Assembly: GCA_041580235.1 (NCBI GenBank)
Contig: JBFGEG010000004.1
Span: forward strand, 1 to 64,000
Source: JADFOJ01 sp041580235
GTDB taxonomy: Bacteria; Planctomycetota; Phycisphaerae; Phycisphaerales; SM1A02
DNA: 64,000 nt
Reading direction: 5' to 3'
Shown: positions 17,347-25,243 of the stretch, piece after piece
Layout: each line of letters begins with the position of its first letter
How positions within the stretch are numbered: position 1 is the first letter of the stretch
The notes under the pieces: generated by a model
The model's database searches: none
What the model was told of the DNA's origin: nothing
What the model saw: only the letters and a program-made list of their open reading frames with translations
Translations under genes and position numbers: made by a program

Positions 17347-19846
17347 GGAAGTCGTTGATGCCGACGACCCCGTCGCCGTCGAGGTCCGCCGGATGGCCGG
17401 GATTGTCACCCCAGGCGCCGAGCACCGCCAGGAAGTCGTTGATCCCGACGCTGCCGTCGCCGTTGGTGTCGCCCGGGCACGCGGGCCCGACGGGCGCCAG
17501 CAGGATCGTCGCCTCCTCCATGATCTCGGGCGGGCACTTGCCGTTGTCGTTCCAGAGGTCGTACATGAACTGGCCCCTGGAATCCGTGGTGTTCTCGTCC
17601 CGCAGGAACTCGATGAACTCCTTGCTCGTGCTCTGGTAGTAGAGGGTCACCTCCGCCGACGTGGCGCCGGCGGGAATCAGGTACGCCGTCGTATCCCAGT
17701 ACTGGCCGTCGGCGTAGCTGTGGTCGACGGGGGCACCGCCGAAGGCCTCGTACGCGGCGTTGGTGAAGCCACGCGGGGGGATGCGGTTGTCCTTGAAGAC
17801 CTTGTTGTTGAGCACGAAGTGAAAGGTCGGCCCGGGAGCCACGCCGAGCAGCGGCGCGATCGTCTCGTCCACGCCGGGTTTGACCTCGTAGATCTTGACC
17901 TCGGCATCGTGGGTGAGCACGCCGGTGGCCGGGTCATAGGCTCCGGACTCCGACAGCAGGTTGGAGTCGGCGTCGAAGAACTGCACGTTGATCCATATCC
18001 GCCGCCCCTCCGGGTAGCCCGTCGGCAGCTTGTGGCCCGTGTTGTTGGTCACCGTCACGAGCAGGTCGATGCCGTCCTGATCCAACGTCATGTCGGCGGC
18101 ATGGTCGAGCATGTACAGGGCCCGCGTGATGCCGGCGTTGATCGCGGCGGCATCGGTCTGGTCCGGGTAGAGCGTCGCGAGCAACCCCGGCAGCCAGGTG
18201 CTGCCGCCGGTCATGTCGTGCAGCGGCAGATCGGGGCGAACCGGGGGATCGCCGAAGTTGCAGCCCTGGCCCGTGACGTCCTGCATGTGGCAGTCCTGGC
18301 ATGTCGAGACGAAGTCCAGGTTGCCGCCGAAGGCCTCGGAGAAGACGCCCTGGGGCGTGTTGTACTCGCTGTAGAACCACTCGCTGTAGGTCCGCTCCAC
18401 CGGCAGCAGGGTGTGGGCCGAGAAGCTTCCCGCCATCTCGTCGAACGTGTTGGGCACGAAGTTGCCCTGCCCGTCCGTCTCGAAGGCGGGGTTGCTCACG
18501 TCGTGGCACGTGCCGCACAGGGCCGCCTCCCGGTGAAACGGCGAGACGAGTACCGGGTGTCCGCCGTCGGCATCTGAGAACGGCCCGCGGCGCGCCCCGG
18601 TCGGATCGATCACGTACATGCCGTTGCCGATGTCGGTGGGCGGCATGGAGAGCGCGGCCAGGATGGTCTGGTCCTCCGGCGGGTTCACGCCCGGCTCGTA
18701 GAACGGGTCGACCAGCCGGTGGCAGAAGTCGCACGCGACGCCGCTGAAGTCCTCCGGCAGCGCCGCGCTGCCGTCGGTGGGCACCGAGCGGCCGTCGAGC
18801 CAGGCCCGCGGCAGGTGACAGCGCAGGCACAGGTCGCCGGAGTCGGGCGCGTCCTGGTTGGCGATGACCATGTTGGCCTCGAAGATCGGATCGATCGAGG
18901 CCTGGGCCATCATGCTGCCCTGCCAGTTGAAGTACGGCTCAACGGCCGTGTCGTAGCCGCCGTGGCACACCTGGCACGCCTCCGGCGGGTTCAGGATGCC
19001 CGCCTCGAACGGCTGGCTGCCCGGCTGATCGAAGTCGCGCAGCGTCGTCGGCGCGATGCCGCCGGGCGGCGACTGGATCGTGAAGACCCCGTCACTGCCG
19101 TCCTCGGCCGTGTTGAACGCGTTGTCCGTGGCCACGACGAGAAAGACCGCCTGGGTGGTCGGGCGGTTGGCGGGGAACCATGTGTGGCTGCCGCTGTTGG
19201 ACACGCCCAGTCCCACCGGCTTGAAGGTCGCGCCGCCGTCGAGTGACAGATACAGGTCGATGGCCGCGATGCCGCTGTCGTCGCTGGCGGTCCAGGTGAC
19301 CGTCGTGGAGGCGTTGGCGGTGAGCACCTCGCCCCCGTTCGGCGTGAACAGCTCGACAAACGGCGGCGTGAGGTCGGCGCCGGTGCTGGGCACCAGCGAG
19401 TTCTGGATCTCCGTGGTGTCCACGTCGCTCACGTTGCCGAGGTTGGCGGGGGTGAGCCCGGGAAACGTCGGCGTGTTGGAGAACGTGACGACGTCGGTCA
19501 CCTCGATAAAGGTGCTGAAGCCGTCGCCGTCGGGGTCCTGCGTCTCGATGGACAGGACGGCCTGACGCCGGCCGTTGGGGTTGTTCGGGAAGCTCTCCAG
19601 CGCGCCCTCCAGCAGGACGCCGTAGGGGTTGCGTTGTCCGCCTCCGCCGAACGAGTAGTGGCACACCCCGCAGTGCTGCGGGTGGCTGGCCACGGACTCG
19701 ATGGTGGTCCCGATCGCGTCGGGGTACACCTCGAAGAAGGCGGAGCGGATGCTGTTTCTCGCCTGTGCCGTCTGGGGCAGGGCCACGAGGCCCGCGGCGA
19801 GCATGCCGAGCGAAGCAAGACAGGTGACTGGTGCATGCCGTGACAT
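17309..19846 (-). CDS. Secreted six-heme c-type protein with dockerin repeats
   Basis: An 845-residue exported protein. The signal peptide spans about residues 1-29 (LGMLAAGLVALPQTAQA). Six CxxCH heme sites are present in order: CGVCH, CQVCH, CLRCH, CDFCH, CGTCH and CQDCH. An Ig-like or Ca-binding region (residues 170-270) lies between the first two sites. NNTGHKLPTGYPEGRR is the hallmark of multiheme proteins of the cytochrome c554 relatives. The C-terminus carries two dockerin-like repeats (GDTNGDGSVGINDFLAVLG and DLDGDGVVGINDFLIVLG). It likely carries electrons outside the cytoplasmic membrane. The ATG at 19846 has the ideal site AAGGAGG. Confidence 0.88.
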   Translation of the reverse strand: MSRHAPVTCLASLGMLAAGLVALPQTAQARNSIRSAFFEVYPDAIGTTIESVASHPQHCGVCHYSFGGGGQRNPYGVLLEGALESFPNNPNGRRQAVLSIETQDPDGDGFSTFIEVTDVVTFSNTPTFPGLTPANLGNVSDVDTTEIQNSLVPSTGADLTPPFVELFTPNGGEVLTANASTTVTWTASDDSGIAAIDLYLSLDGGATFKPVGLGVSNSGSHTWFPANRPTTQAVFLVVATDNAFNTAEDGSDGVFTIQSPPGGIAPTTLRDFDQPGSQPFEAGILNPPEACQVCHGGYDTAVEPYFNWQGSMMAQASIDPIFEANMVIANQDAPDSGDLCLRCHLPRAWLDGRSVPTDGSAALPEDFSGVACDFCHRLVDPFYEPGVNPPEDQTILAALSMPPTDIGNGMYVIDPTGARRGPFSDADGGHPVLVSPFHREAALCGTCHDVSNPAFETDGQGNFVPNTFDEMAGSFSAHTLLPVERTYSEWFYSEYNTPQGVFSEAFGGNLDFVSTCQDCHMQDVTGQGCNFGDPPVRPDLPLHDMTGGSTWLPGLLATLYPDQTDAAAINAGITRALYMLDHAADMTLDQDGIDLLVTVTNNTGHKLPTGYPEGRRIWINVQFFDADSNLLSESGAYDPATGVLTHDAEVKIYEVKPGVDETIAPLLGVAPGPTFHFVLNNKVFKDNRIPPRGFTNAAYEAFGGAPVDHSYADGQYWDTTAYLIPAGATSAEVTLYYQSTSKEFIEFLRDENTTDSRGQFMYDLWNDNGKCPPEIMEEATILLAPVGPACPGDTNGDGSVGINDFLAVLGAWGDNPGHPADLDGDGVVGINDFLIVLGNWGPCPE

Positions 19847-20103
19847 GACTGTTCCTCCTTGAACGGAGGCAGCCGTCGTCCGCGGCAATGGAGCGTTCTC
19901 CAGGACAGGCGAGCTGCCGCCCGTTCAGCACGATCGCGTCGCCGCGCGACACTCGCGGCGGCCGGCGCTTCCACGGGATTATGCCGTCGCTGTCGCCGCG
20001 CGGATATCAGGAGATGGCCCCGATTCCGCTGCCGCGAGAATGAGTCGGAATCCCGATTGACAGAATGGCAAGCGAGTCGTGCGACCTTTCTTCAGCATCA
20101 CGT

Positions 20104-20202
20104 TCAGTTGCCCAGGAGGGTCAGGACATCGCTGATGCCGACCACGCAGTCGCCGTCGATGCCGCGACGCACGGCGGCGGGCAGCCGCGGCGTCGCCGTC
20201 AC
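20104..20202 (-). pseudogene. Dockerin-tail remnant or 32-residue mini-ORF
   Basis: On the minus strand, right after the threonine dehydratase, a GTG overlaps its stop (GTGA) and opens 32 codons whose second half reads GIDGDCVVGISDVLTLLGN and then stops. This is the last half of a dockerin-like tail of the type that ends the secreted proteins in this window (compare CIVGISDFLLVLGLWG at 59.5 kb), cut before the usual WG. It looks like the end of a lost secreted-protein gene. The rest of the 19847-20198 gap holds only the ribosome binding site of the multiheme gene and no other gene I can see. Confidence 0.5.
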
Positions 20203-21167
20203 CAGGGCAGGTGGTCGAGGTCGATATTGCCGCCGGACAGGATGACGCCCACGCGTTGCAGGCCGTCGAGTGAATTGAGCTCGTCGGAAAGGGCGACGGC
20301 AACCGCCACGGCGGCGCTGGGTTCGATGAGGATCTTCATGCGTTGCCAGACGTGACGCATCGCCTCGATGATCCGGTCGTCGTCCACCGTGATCACCCGC
20401 TCAACGTGATCGCGAACGATGGGCCAGGTGAGCTCACCCAGGCTCGTGAGCAGTCCGTCGCAGATCGTGTGGGGGGCGGTCTGGGGAATGAGCCGGCCGG
20501 CGGCCAGGGAACGGGCCGCGTCGTCGGCGCCGGCGGGCTCGGCAGCGAGGAGGCGGACTGCGGGCCGCAGCCCGCGAGCCGCGATGCAGGTGCCGGCCAT
20601 CAGGCCGCCGCCGCCGATGGGGGCGATGACGGCGTCGAGCTCGGAGACGTCCTCCAGAAGCTCCAGCGCCGCGGTCCCCTGGCCCGCGATGATGTCGGGG
20701 TGGTCGTAGGGAGGGATCATGACCGCGCCGCTGCGCTGCCGGACCTCGTCGGCCATGGCCTCACGGGCGACCAGCGTCGGCTCGCACAGGTACACGCGGC
20801 CGCCGTAGCCCGCGGTCGCCTGGCGTTTCACCGGGTGGGCGTTGTCGGGCATCACGATGTGGGCGTCGACGCCACGGAGCCGGGCGGCAAGGGCCAGCGC
20901 CTGCGCGTGGTTGCCGCTGGAGTGGGTGGCCACGCCGCGAGCGGCGCGGTCGTCGGGCAGCCTCATCACGGCATTGCACGCACCGCGGAACTTGAACGCA
21001 CCCACCTTCTGGAACGGCTCGCACTTGAAGAACAGCGTCCGTCCGGCCATCTCGTCGAGGGCGGCGCAGGTCATGACCGGTGTGCGGTGCGCGTACGGCG
21101 CGATGCGAACGGCCGCTTCACGCACGACATCGAGGTCGGCGGCGTAGGTGACGGCCTGCGGCGTCAC
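20199..21167 (-). CDS. Threonine/serine dehydratase, PLP fold type II
   Basis: A 322-residue catabolic-type threonine ammonia-lyase. The PLP lysine is in KVGAFKFRGACNAV, and SSGNHAQALALAARLRG and PIGGGGLMAGT are the phosphate-binding and glycine-loop motifs. The end VGVILSGGNIDL is the usual C-terminal motif. There is no C-terminal ACT domain, so it is TdcB- or serine-racemase-like, unlike long IlvA. It makes 2-oxobutyrate from threonine. The start is a GTG at 21167 that overlaps the dapL stop (GTGA); the open frame further upstream lies within dapL and is a shadow. It is the last gene of the rpmI operon. Confidence 0.88.
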   Translation of the reverse strand: MTPQAVTYAADLDVVREAAVRIAPYAHRTPVMTCAALDEMAGRTLFFKCEPFQKVGAFKFRGACNAVMRLPDDRAARGVATHSSGNHAQALALAARLRGVDAHIVMPDNAHPVKRQATAGYGGRVYLCEPTLVAREAMADEVRQRSGAVMIPPYDHPDIIAGQGTAALELLEDVSELDAVIAPIGGGGLMAGTCIAARGLRPAVRLLAAEPAGADDAARSLAAGRLIPQTAPHTICDGLLTSLGELTWPIVRDHVERVITVDDDRIIEAMRHVWQRMKILIEPSAAVAVAVALSDELNSLDGLQRVGVILSGGNIDLDHLPW

Positions 21168-22411
21168 GCCTGCACCGGCGCCACCGATCTGAGCCGATCG
21201 ACGACCTCCTCGACGTTGGCCCGCGTGTTGAAGGCCGAGATCCGGAAGAACCCCTCGCCGCAGCGCCCGAAGCCGCTGCCCGGCACCACCACCACGTTGG
21301 CCCCGCTCAGGAGGTGGTCGAACATCTGCCAGCTCGTCTCGCCGTTGGGGCACGCGACCCACACGTAGGGTGCGTTGACGCCGCCCCAGACCCGCCATCC
21401 GAGTGATTCGCAGCCCTCGCGCAGGATGCGGGCGTTGGTCAGGTAGTGCTCGATGAGCGCCGACACCTGCTGCCTTCCCGCGGGCGAATACAACGACTCG
21501 GCCGCCCGCTGCACGGGGTAGCTCACGCCGTTGGAGCGCGTGTTCCAGCGGCGCTCCCACAAGTCGCGCAGCGGCACGCGGCGGCCGTCGCGGGTGGTCG
21601 CCTCGACGCCGCGGGGGCAGACCGTATAGCCGCAACGGAGCCCCGTGAACCCGCCGTTCTTTGAGAAGCTGTGGAACTCGACCGCGCAGCGGCACGCGCC
21701 GGGAGCCTCGTAGATCGACCGGGGCAGGTTGGGGTCGCTGATGTACTCCATGTAGGCGACGTCATAGAGGAGGATCGCGTCGTGCCGCAGTGCATAGTCC
21801 ACCCACACGCGGAGCTGCTCATGGGTGATCATCGAGCCCGTGGGGTTGTTGGGGAAGCACAGGTAGACCAGATCGACCTTCTCGGCAGGAGGCGCGGCCA
21901 CGAAGCCGTTGTCGGGCGTGCACGGAAGGTACACGATGCCCTCGTAGCCGCCGTCCTTGCCGGCGGGGCCCGTGTTGCCGCACATGACGTTCGTGTCCAC
22001 GTAGACTGGGTACACCGGGTCAGTCACCGCGACGCGGTTGCCGGCGCCGAGGATCTCCAGGATGTGGCCGCAGTCGCCCTTGGAGCCGTCGGAGACGAAG
22101 ACCTCCGAGGCATCGATGTCGAGGCCCCGATCGCGGAAGTCGTGCTCGGCGACGGCACTCCGGAGGAAGTCGTAGCCCGCGCCCGGCCCGTAGCCGCGAA
22201 AGGTCTCGCGATGGGCCAGCTCGTCGATCGCCTTGTGCACGGCCTCGACGGCGGTGTGCGGCAGCGGTTCGGTGACGTCACCAACACCGCAATGGATGAT
22301 CCGTCCGGCCGCCTCCGGGTGAGCGCGGCTGAACGCGTCGATGCGGCGTCCGATCTCGGGAAACAGGTACCCGCCGGCGAGCTTCAGGTAGTGCTCGTTG
22401 ACAAAGGCCAC
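21164..22411 (-). CDS. dapL: LL-diaminopimelate aminotransferase
   Basis: A 415-residue PLP enzyme that makes LL-diaminopimelate from tetrahydrodipicolinate and glutamate in one step, in lysine and peptidoglycan precursor synthesis. The start VNEHYLKLAGGYLFPEIGRR, then GVGDVTEPLP and SDGSKGDCGHI, is diagnostic of DapL. NNPTGSMI and the PLP lysine in HSFSKNGGFTGLRCGY are present. The GTG start shares one base with the rplT stop (TAGTG), so it is coupled to the ribosomal genes. DapL is the typical planctomycete and chlamydial route. Confidence 0.95.
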   Translation of the reverse strand: MAFVNEHYLKLAGGYLFPEIGRRIDAFSRAHPEAAGRIIHCGVGDVTEPLPHTAVEAVHKAIDELAHRETFRGYGPGAGYDFLRSAVAEHDFRDRGLDIDASEVFVSDGSKGDCGHILEILGAGNRVAVTDPVYPVYVDTNVMCGNTGPAGKDGGYEGIVYLPCTPDNGFVAAPPAEKVDLVYLCFPNNPTGSMITHEQLRVWVDYALRHDAILLYDVAYMEYISDPNLPRSIYEAPGACRCAVEFHSFSKNGGFTGLRCGYTVCPRGVEATTRDGRRVPLRDLWERRWNTRSNGVSYPVQRAAESLYSPAGRQQVSALIEHYLTNARILREGCESLGWRVWGGVNAPYVWVACPNGETSWQMFDHLLSGANVVVVPGSGFGRCGEGFFRISAFNTRANVEEVVDRLRSVAPVQA

Positions 22412-22821
22412 TAGACCGAAGCGTGGTTGGGTTTCTGCTCTCTGGCAGTGTCCGCAGCCGGAGCCGGCGCCGACTGGGTCCCTGCCAGGGTGACCAGCTG
22501 GTCAAAGACCGTGGGCTGCTCGATGGCGAGCTGGCTGAGCATCTTGCGGTTGAGCAGCACGCCGGCTCGCTGGAGACCGTGGATGAACCGGCTGTATCGC
22601 GTGCCGCGCATGCGGCAGGCAGCAGAGAGCCGGATGATCCACAGACGCCTCAGGTCACGACGCCGCGCCCGCCGATCGCGATAGGCGAACTGCCCCGCCC
22701 GCAGCACGGCGACCTTTGCCTGCTGCTTGTGCTTGCTGTGCGTGCCGCGATAACCGCGCACGGCCCGCAGCAGTCGCCGTCGGGCCTGAGTTCGCGCAGC
22801 ACCTTTGCGGGCACGGGGCAT
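22411..22821 (-). CDS. rplT: 50S ribosomal protein L20
   Basis: A 136-residue protein. The basic N-terminal helix (RRRLLRAVRGYRGTHSKHKQ) and the globular part RRDLRRLWIIRLSAACRMRG to YSRFIHGL are typical of L20, which binds 23S rRNA early in 50S assembly. A tail of about 20 residues (APAPAADTAREQ) extends past the normal end. GGAGAAGAACC precedes the ATG. It lies 35 nt after rpmI. infC, which usually precedes rpmI, is not here. Confidence 0.97.
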   Translation of the reverse strand: MPRARKGAARTQARRRLLRAVRGYRGTHSKHKQQAKVAVLRAGQFAYRDRRARRRDLRRLWIIRLSAACRMRGTRYSRFIHGLQRAGVLLNRKMLSQLAIEQPTVFDQLVTLAGTQSAPAPAADTAREQKPNHASV

Positions 22822-22856
22822 GGTTCTTCTCCAGGGCAGTAAGCACCGCCCAAATA

Positions 22857-23153
22857 CTATTCCTTCGCGGCCTTGGACGGCTTGGCGGCCGCCGGGCCGG
22901 CCTTGGCGACCGTCGGGGACGCCTTTCCGGCGGCCCCATCGGAGCGGCGAGATCTCACCTTGAGCTGCAGCAGCTCCCGCAACCGGCCCGCATCCGCGTC
23001 CGAGGCGTACGTGGGGAGCCGGTAGCTGCGGATCGTCTGCCCCGACTTGTGGCTGCGCAGGTGCCGGCCGAAGGCCCGCTGGAACTTGATCTTCCCGCTC
23101 TTGGTGATCCGCACCCGCTTGAGCAGGCCCTTGTGTGACTTGTTCTTTGGCAT
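22857..23153 (-). CDS. rpmI: 50S ribosomal protein L35
   Basis: A 98-residue L35, longer than the usual 65. The core MPKNKSHKGLLKRVRITKSG to HLRSHKSGQ fits the family. About 30 extra C-terminal residues are rich in Ala and Lys (KASPTVAKAGPAAAKPSKAAKE). The start is the ATG at 23153; an open frame continues upstream to 23375 but is untranslated leader. It heads the operon rpmI-rplT-dapL-threonine dehydratase, and a good sigma-70-type promoter lies about 78 nt upstream. Confidence 0.94.
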   Translation of the reverse strand: MPKNKSHKGLLKRVRITKSGKIKFQRAFGRHLRSHKSGQTIRSYRLPTYASDADAGRLRELLQLKVRSRRSDGAAGKASPTVAKAGPAAAKPSKAAKE

Positions 23154-23230
23154 GACAGCGATACCGCCTTCGGATCTGGCCCGCCGGGGCCGGGTCCCAC
23201 CCGCATCCTCCGTGAAAGGCTGGACCGCGA

Positions 23231-23260
23231 AGCGTAGCAAGGGGGGATGGTGAATGTCAA
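23231..23260 (-). promoter_or_regulatory. Promoter of rpmI operon
   Basis: On the minus strand TTGACA (23255-23260) is followed after 18 nt by TACGCT (23231-23236). The predicted transcript has a leader of about 70 nt before the L35 ATG at 23153. Confidence 0.65.
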
Positions 23261-23374
23261 TAAGAGAGGGGTTAAGCGGTGAGGGGTTGGTCAAGAGCCA
23301 TGAGGGGAGAGGCGGCCACCGCGCGGCCCCGGTTCCAGGGATGCCGGGGTGTGCCGAGCGAGGCGAGGGTTCCA

Positions 23375-23495
23375 ATCCGAGGCAGGATGCCTCGGATCTG
23401 ACAGGACCCGTCCGCGGTACGGATGCCGCGGTCGGACCGCCACGACGCCGACGGCAGTACGAGAAGCACCCGCCGCGCGAGGACGCCGCGCGGCT
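23375..23495. repeat. Cluster of intergenic hairpins
   Basis: Three GC-rich inverted repeats stand in a row between the anti-sigma-like gene and the rpmI promoter. They are a 9-bp perfect stem at 23375-23397 (loop AGGAT), a 6-bp stem at 23412-23431, and CGCGCG-type arms near 23472-23493 (loop AGGACGC). The preceding GCCGAGCGAGGCGAG has the flavour of the units at the left edge of the window, but the sequences are not the same. They may terminate the minus-strand anti-sigma-like gene or be REP-like elements. The rest of 23261-23374 shows nothing. Confidence 0.45.
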
Positions 23496-24413
23496 TCAGT
23501 GAGCCAGGAAAACGTCCGTCGGGTCATCCACGGGCTGGTTGGCCTTGAGGATCGGCGCCCTGGCCGGCAGCCAGATGTTGTCGTTGCCGCCCACCACCGG
23601 CTGCACCAGCCAGACCGTCTGCGCGTCGGATCCAAGGACCCACTGACCGCGCCCGCCGTGGTTGATCGAAACGGTCAACGGCGGGATGCTCCGGCCGGAC
23701 CGGACGGCGTCGATGATCGGGTTACGGTCGCCCAGAACCAGCGTGACACGCCCGGTGCCCCAGTGGGGCAGATGGCCGGGCACCTGCCACTGATAGCTGT
23801 AGCTCTCGCCGGGCAGACCATCGTGCCCGGGGCAGGTCAGGTGGCCGCGCTCGCAGTAGCCGTTGTCGATGAGCGGCTTGAGGTTCACCACGTTGTGGTT
23901 CGTCGGGGACCATGAGCTGAACAGTCCCGCCCGGGCGATGGGCATCGCACCGTTGTAGTCTTCGGAATACTGGTTGAACGCCCACGCCATCTGACGCAGG
24001 TTGTTGTTACACCCGCTGTCCACGGACCGCTGGCGAATGTAGCTCATCACCGGCCAGACGACGCTCGCCCCGATGAGGATCACCGCGGCGATCGAGATGA
24101 AGTCGGGCAGCCGGCGGCCCCGCCCGGTCCGCTCGGCGTCGAGGGCCGCATTCTCGAACGCCAGACGAGCTGCGCGATCGTCCTCCGCCCGGTCGATCCT
24201 GGCCAGCGTCGCGTGAACGAGGGTGTCGTCGGCGTCCTCGACGGGGTAGTCCTCGAGCAGCTCGAAGAGGCCCGTCAGCGTGTCGGCGCGGCGCTGATCG
24301 CTCGGCGACAGCCCCTCCAGCGCCTCGGCGTCGAAGCCGCCCTCGACCAGGGCGTCAAGCAGACGCTGATCGTCCGGTGAAAGCCCCCCCGGTTGATCGG
24401 TGTGTGTGGTCAT
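23496..24413 (-). CDS. Putative anti-sigma factor with pseudopilin-like outer domain
   Basis: A 305-residue single-pass membrane protein. Residues 1-110 are acidic and cytoplasmic (LSPDDQRLLDALVEGG, LTGLFELLEDYP). One membrane helix follows (FISIAAVILIGASVVWPVM). The outer part starts with CNNNLRQMAWAFNQYSEDYNG, which matches the CxxNLRQ...YxxDYxG pattern of planctomycete DUF1559/pseudopilin-type proteins, and later INHGGRGQWVLGSD fits their H-G-G motif. The ATG at 24413 overlaps the sigma factor stop (ATGA). The position suggests that it holds the sigma factor and senses something outside; this is inference. Confidence 0.7.
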   Translation of the reverse strand: MTTHTDQPGGLSPDDQRLLDALVEGGFDAEALEGLSPSDQRRADTLTGLFELLEDYPVEDADDTLVHATLARIDRAEDDRAARLAFENAALDAERTGRGRRLPDFISIAAVILIGASVVWPVMSYIRQRSVDSGCNNNLRQMAWAFNQYSEDYNGAMPIARAGLFSSWSPTNHNVVNLKPLIDNGYCERGHLTCPGHDGLPGESYSYQWQVPGHLPHWGTGRVTLVLGDRNPIIDAVRSGRSIPPLTVSINHGGRGQWVLGSDAQTVWLVQPVVGGNDNIWLPARAPILKANQPVDDPTDVFLAH

Positions 24414-25009
24414 ATTGAGCGACCCTCTCGAACCATGGCTGCCTTCCACGCCTTGGCAAAGGCTGCGACCGCCGTGTGAAGCCTGCTCTTGACCGTCCCC
24501 AGTGGGATGTGCAGGGCATCGGCGATCTGGTTGTAGCTCAGCCGCTGGAAGTAGCTGAGCAGCAGGATTTCCCGCAGGTGCGGGGGCATCGAGTCCACCA
24601 CCGCCTTGACCAGCCGGCTCCGCTCGGCGTCGAGGATGGGCGCGGACGGGCTGGGCAGGTCCGCCTCCAGCAGATCGACGTACGGCCGGCCCTCCTGCTC
24701 GCGATTCATGGGGGCCGAGAGCGAGACGGTGGGCTCGCGCCCGTGCTTGCGGTGGTAGTCGCGGGCCTTGTTGGCCGCGATCGTAAAGAGCCAGGGCTTG
24801 AAACGACGAGTGATATCGAAGGTCTCGGCGGACAGGTGGACCTGAACGAACGTCTCCTGGAAGACGTCCTCCGCCGCCGACCGGGATCCCAGAAAGCGGA
24901 TCAGAAAGTGCAGCAGCTGATTGCGATACCGCCCGATAATCTCCGCGAACACCTCACGGTCTCCGTGGACGTAGTCGTCGATCAGGGTCTCGTCGGTGCG
25001 TTCCTCCAC
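24410..25009 (-). CDS. ECF-type RNA polymerase sigma factor
   Basis: A 199-residue sigma-70 factor of the extracytoplasmic-function class. Region 2 is VFAEIIGRYRNQLLHFLIRFLG, with AAEDVFQETFVQVH and the RFKPWLFTIAANKARDYHRK stretch that binds the -10 element. Region 4 is LPHxLREILLLSYFQRLSYNQIADAL with PLGTVKSRLHTA as the helix-turn-helix. The start is the GTG at 25009 with GGAGAA upstream; a much longer open frame reaches across the divergent hpnH gene and is a shadow. It is coupled to the following anti-sigma-like gene by ATGA overlap. Confidence 0.93.
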   Translation of the reverse strand: MEERTDETLIDDYVHGDREVFAEIIGRYRNQLLHFLIRFLGSRSAAEDVFQETFVQVHLSAETFDITRRFKPWLFTIAANKARDYHRKHGREPTVSLSAPMNREQEGRPYVDLLEADLPSPSAPILDAERSRLVKAVVDSMPPHLREILLLSYFQRLSYNQIADALHIPLGTVKSRLHTAVAAFAKAWKAAMVREGRSI

Positions 25010-25229
25010 CGCAGTTCTCCGGTCCCTGATGATACGCCCCGACGTGCCCTCCGACGGGTGGCGAAGTGGCCGCGTCGGAAGTCCGGGAAAAGCGCAGGCG
25101 GAGACCGGAATTGCAAGCATCTCGACGGTACTACGCCCCGGTCCCGGGGGGCGTTCGCGCTTTCCCCGGCGGCTTTTTGCCCCGGCCCGCGGGGCGGTGT
25201 GACGACCCCCCCAGGCGTGAAAAATCGGA

Positions 25230-25235
25230 TATCTT
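25230..25235 (+). promoter_or_regulatory. -10-like TATCTT before hpnH
   Basis: TATCTT ends 8 nt before the ATG of hpnH. No Shine-Dalgarno sequence lies between. It may give a leaderless or nearly leaderless mRNA. Confidence 0.4.
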
Positions 25236-25243
25236 CCTGACCG

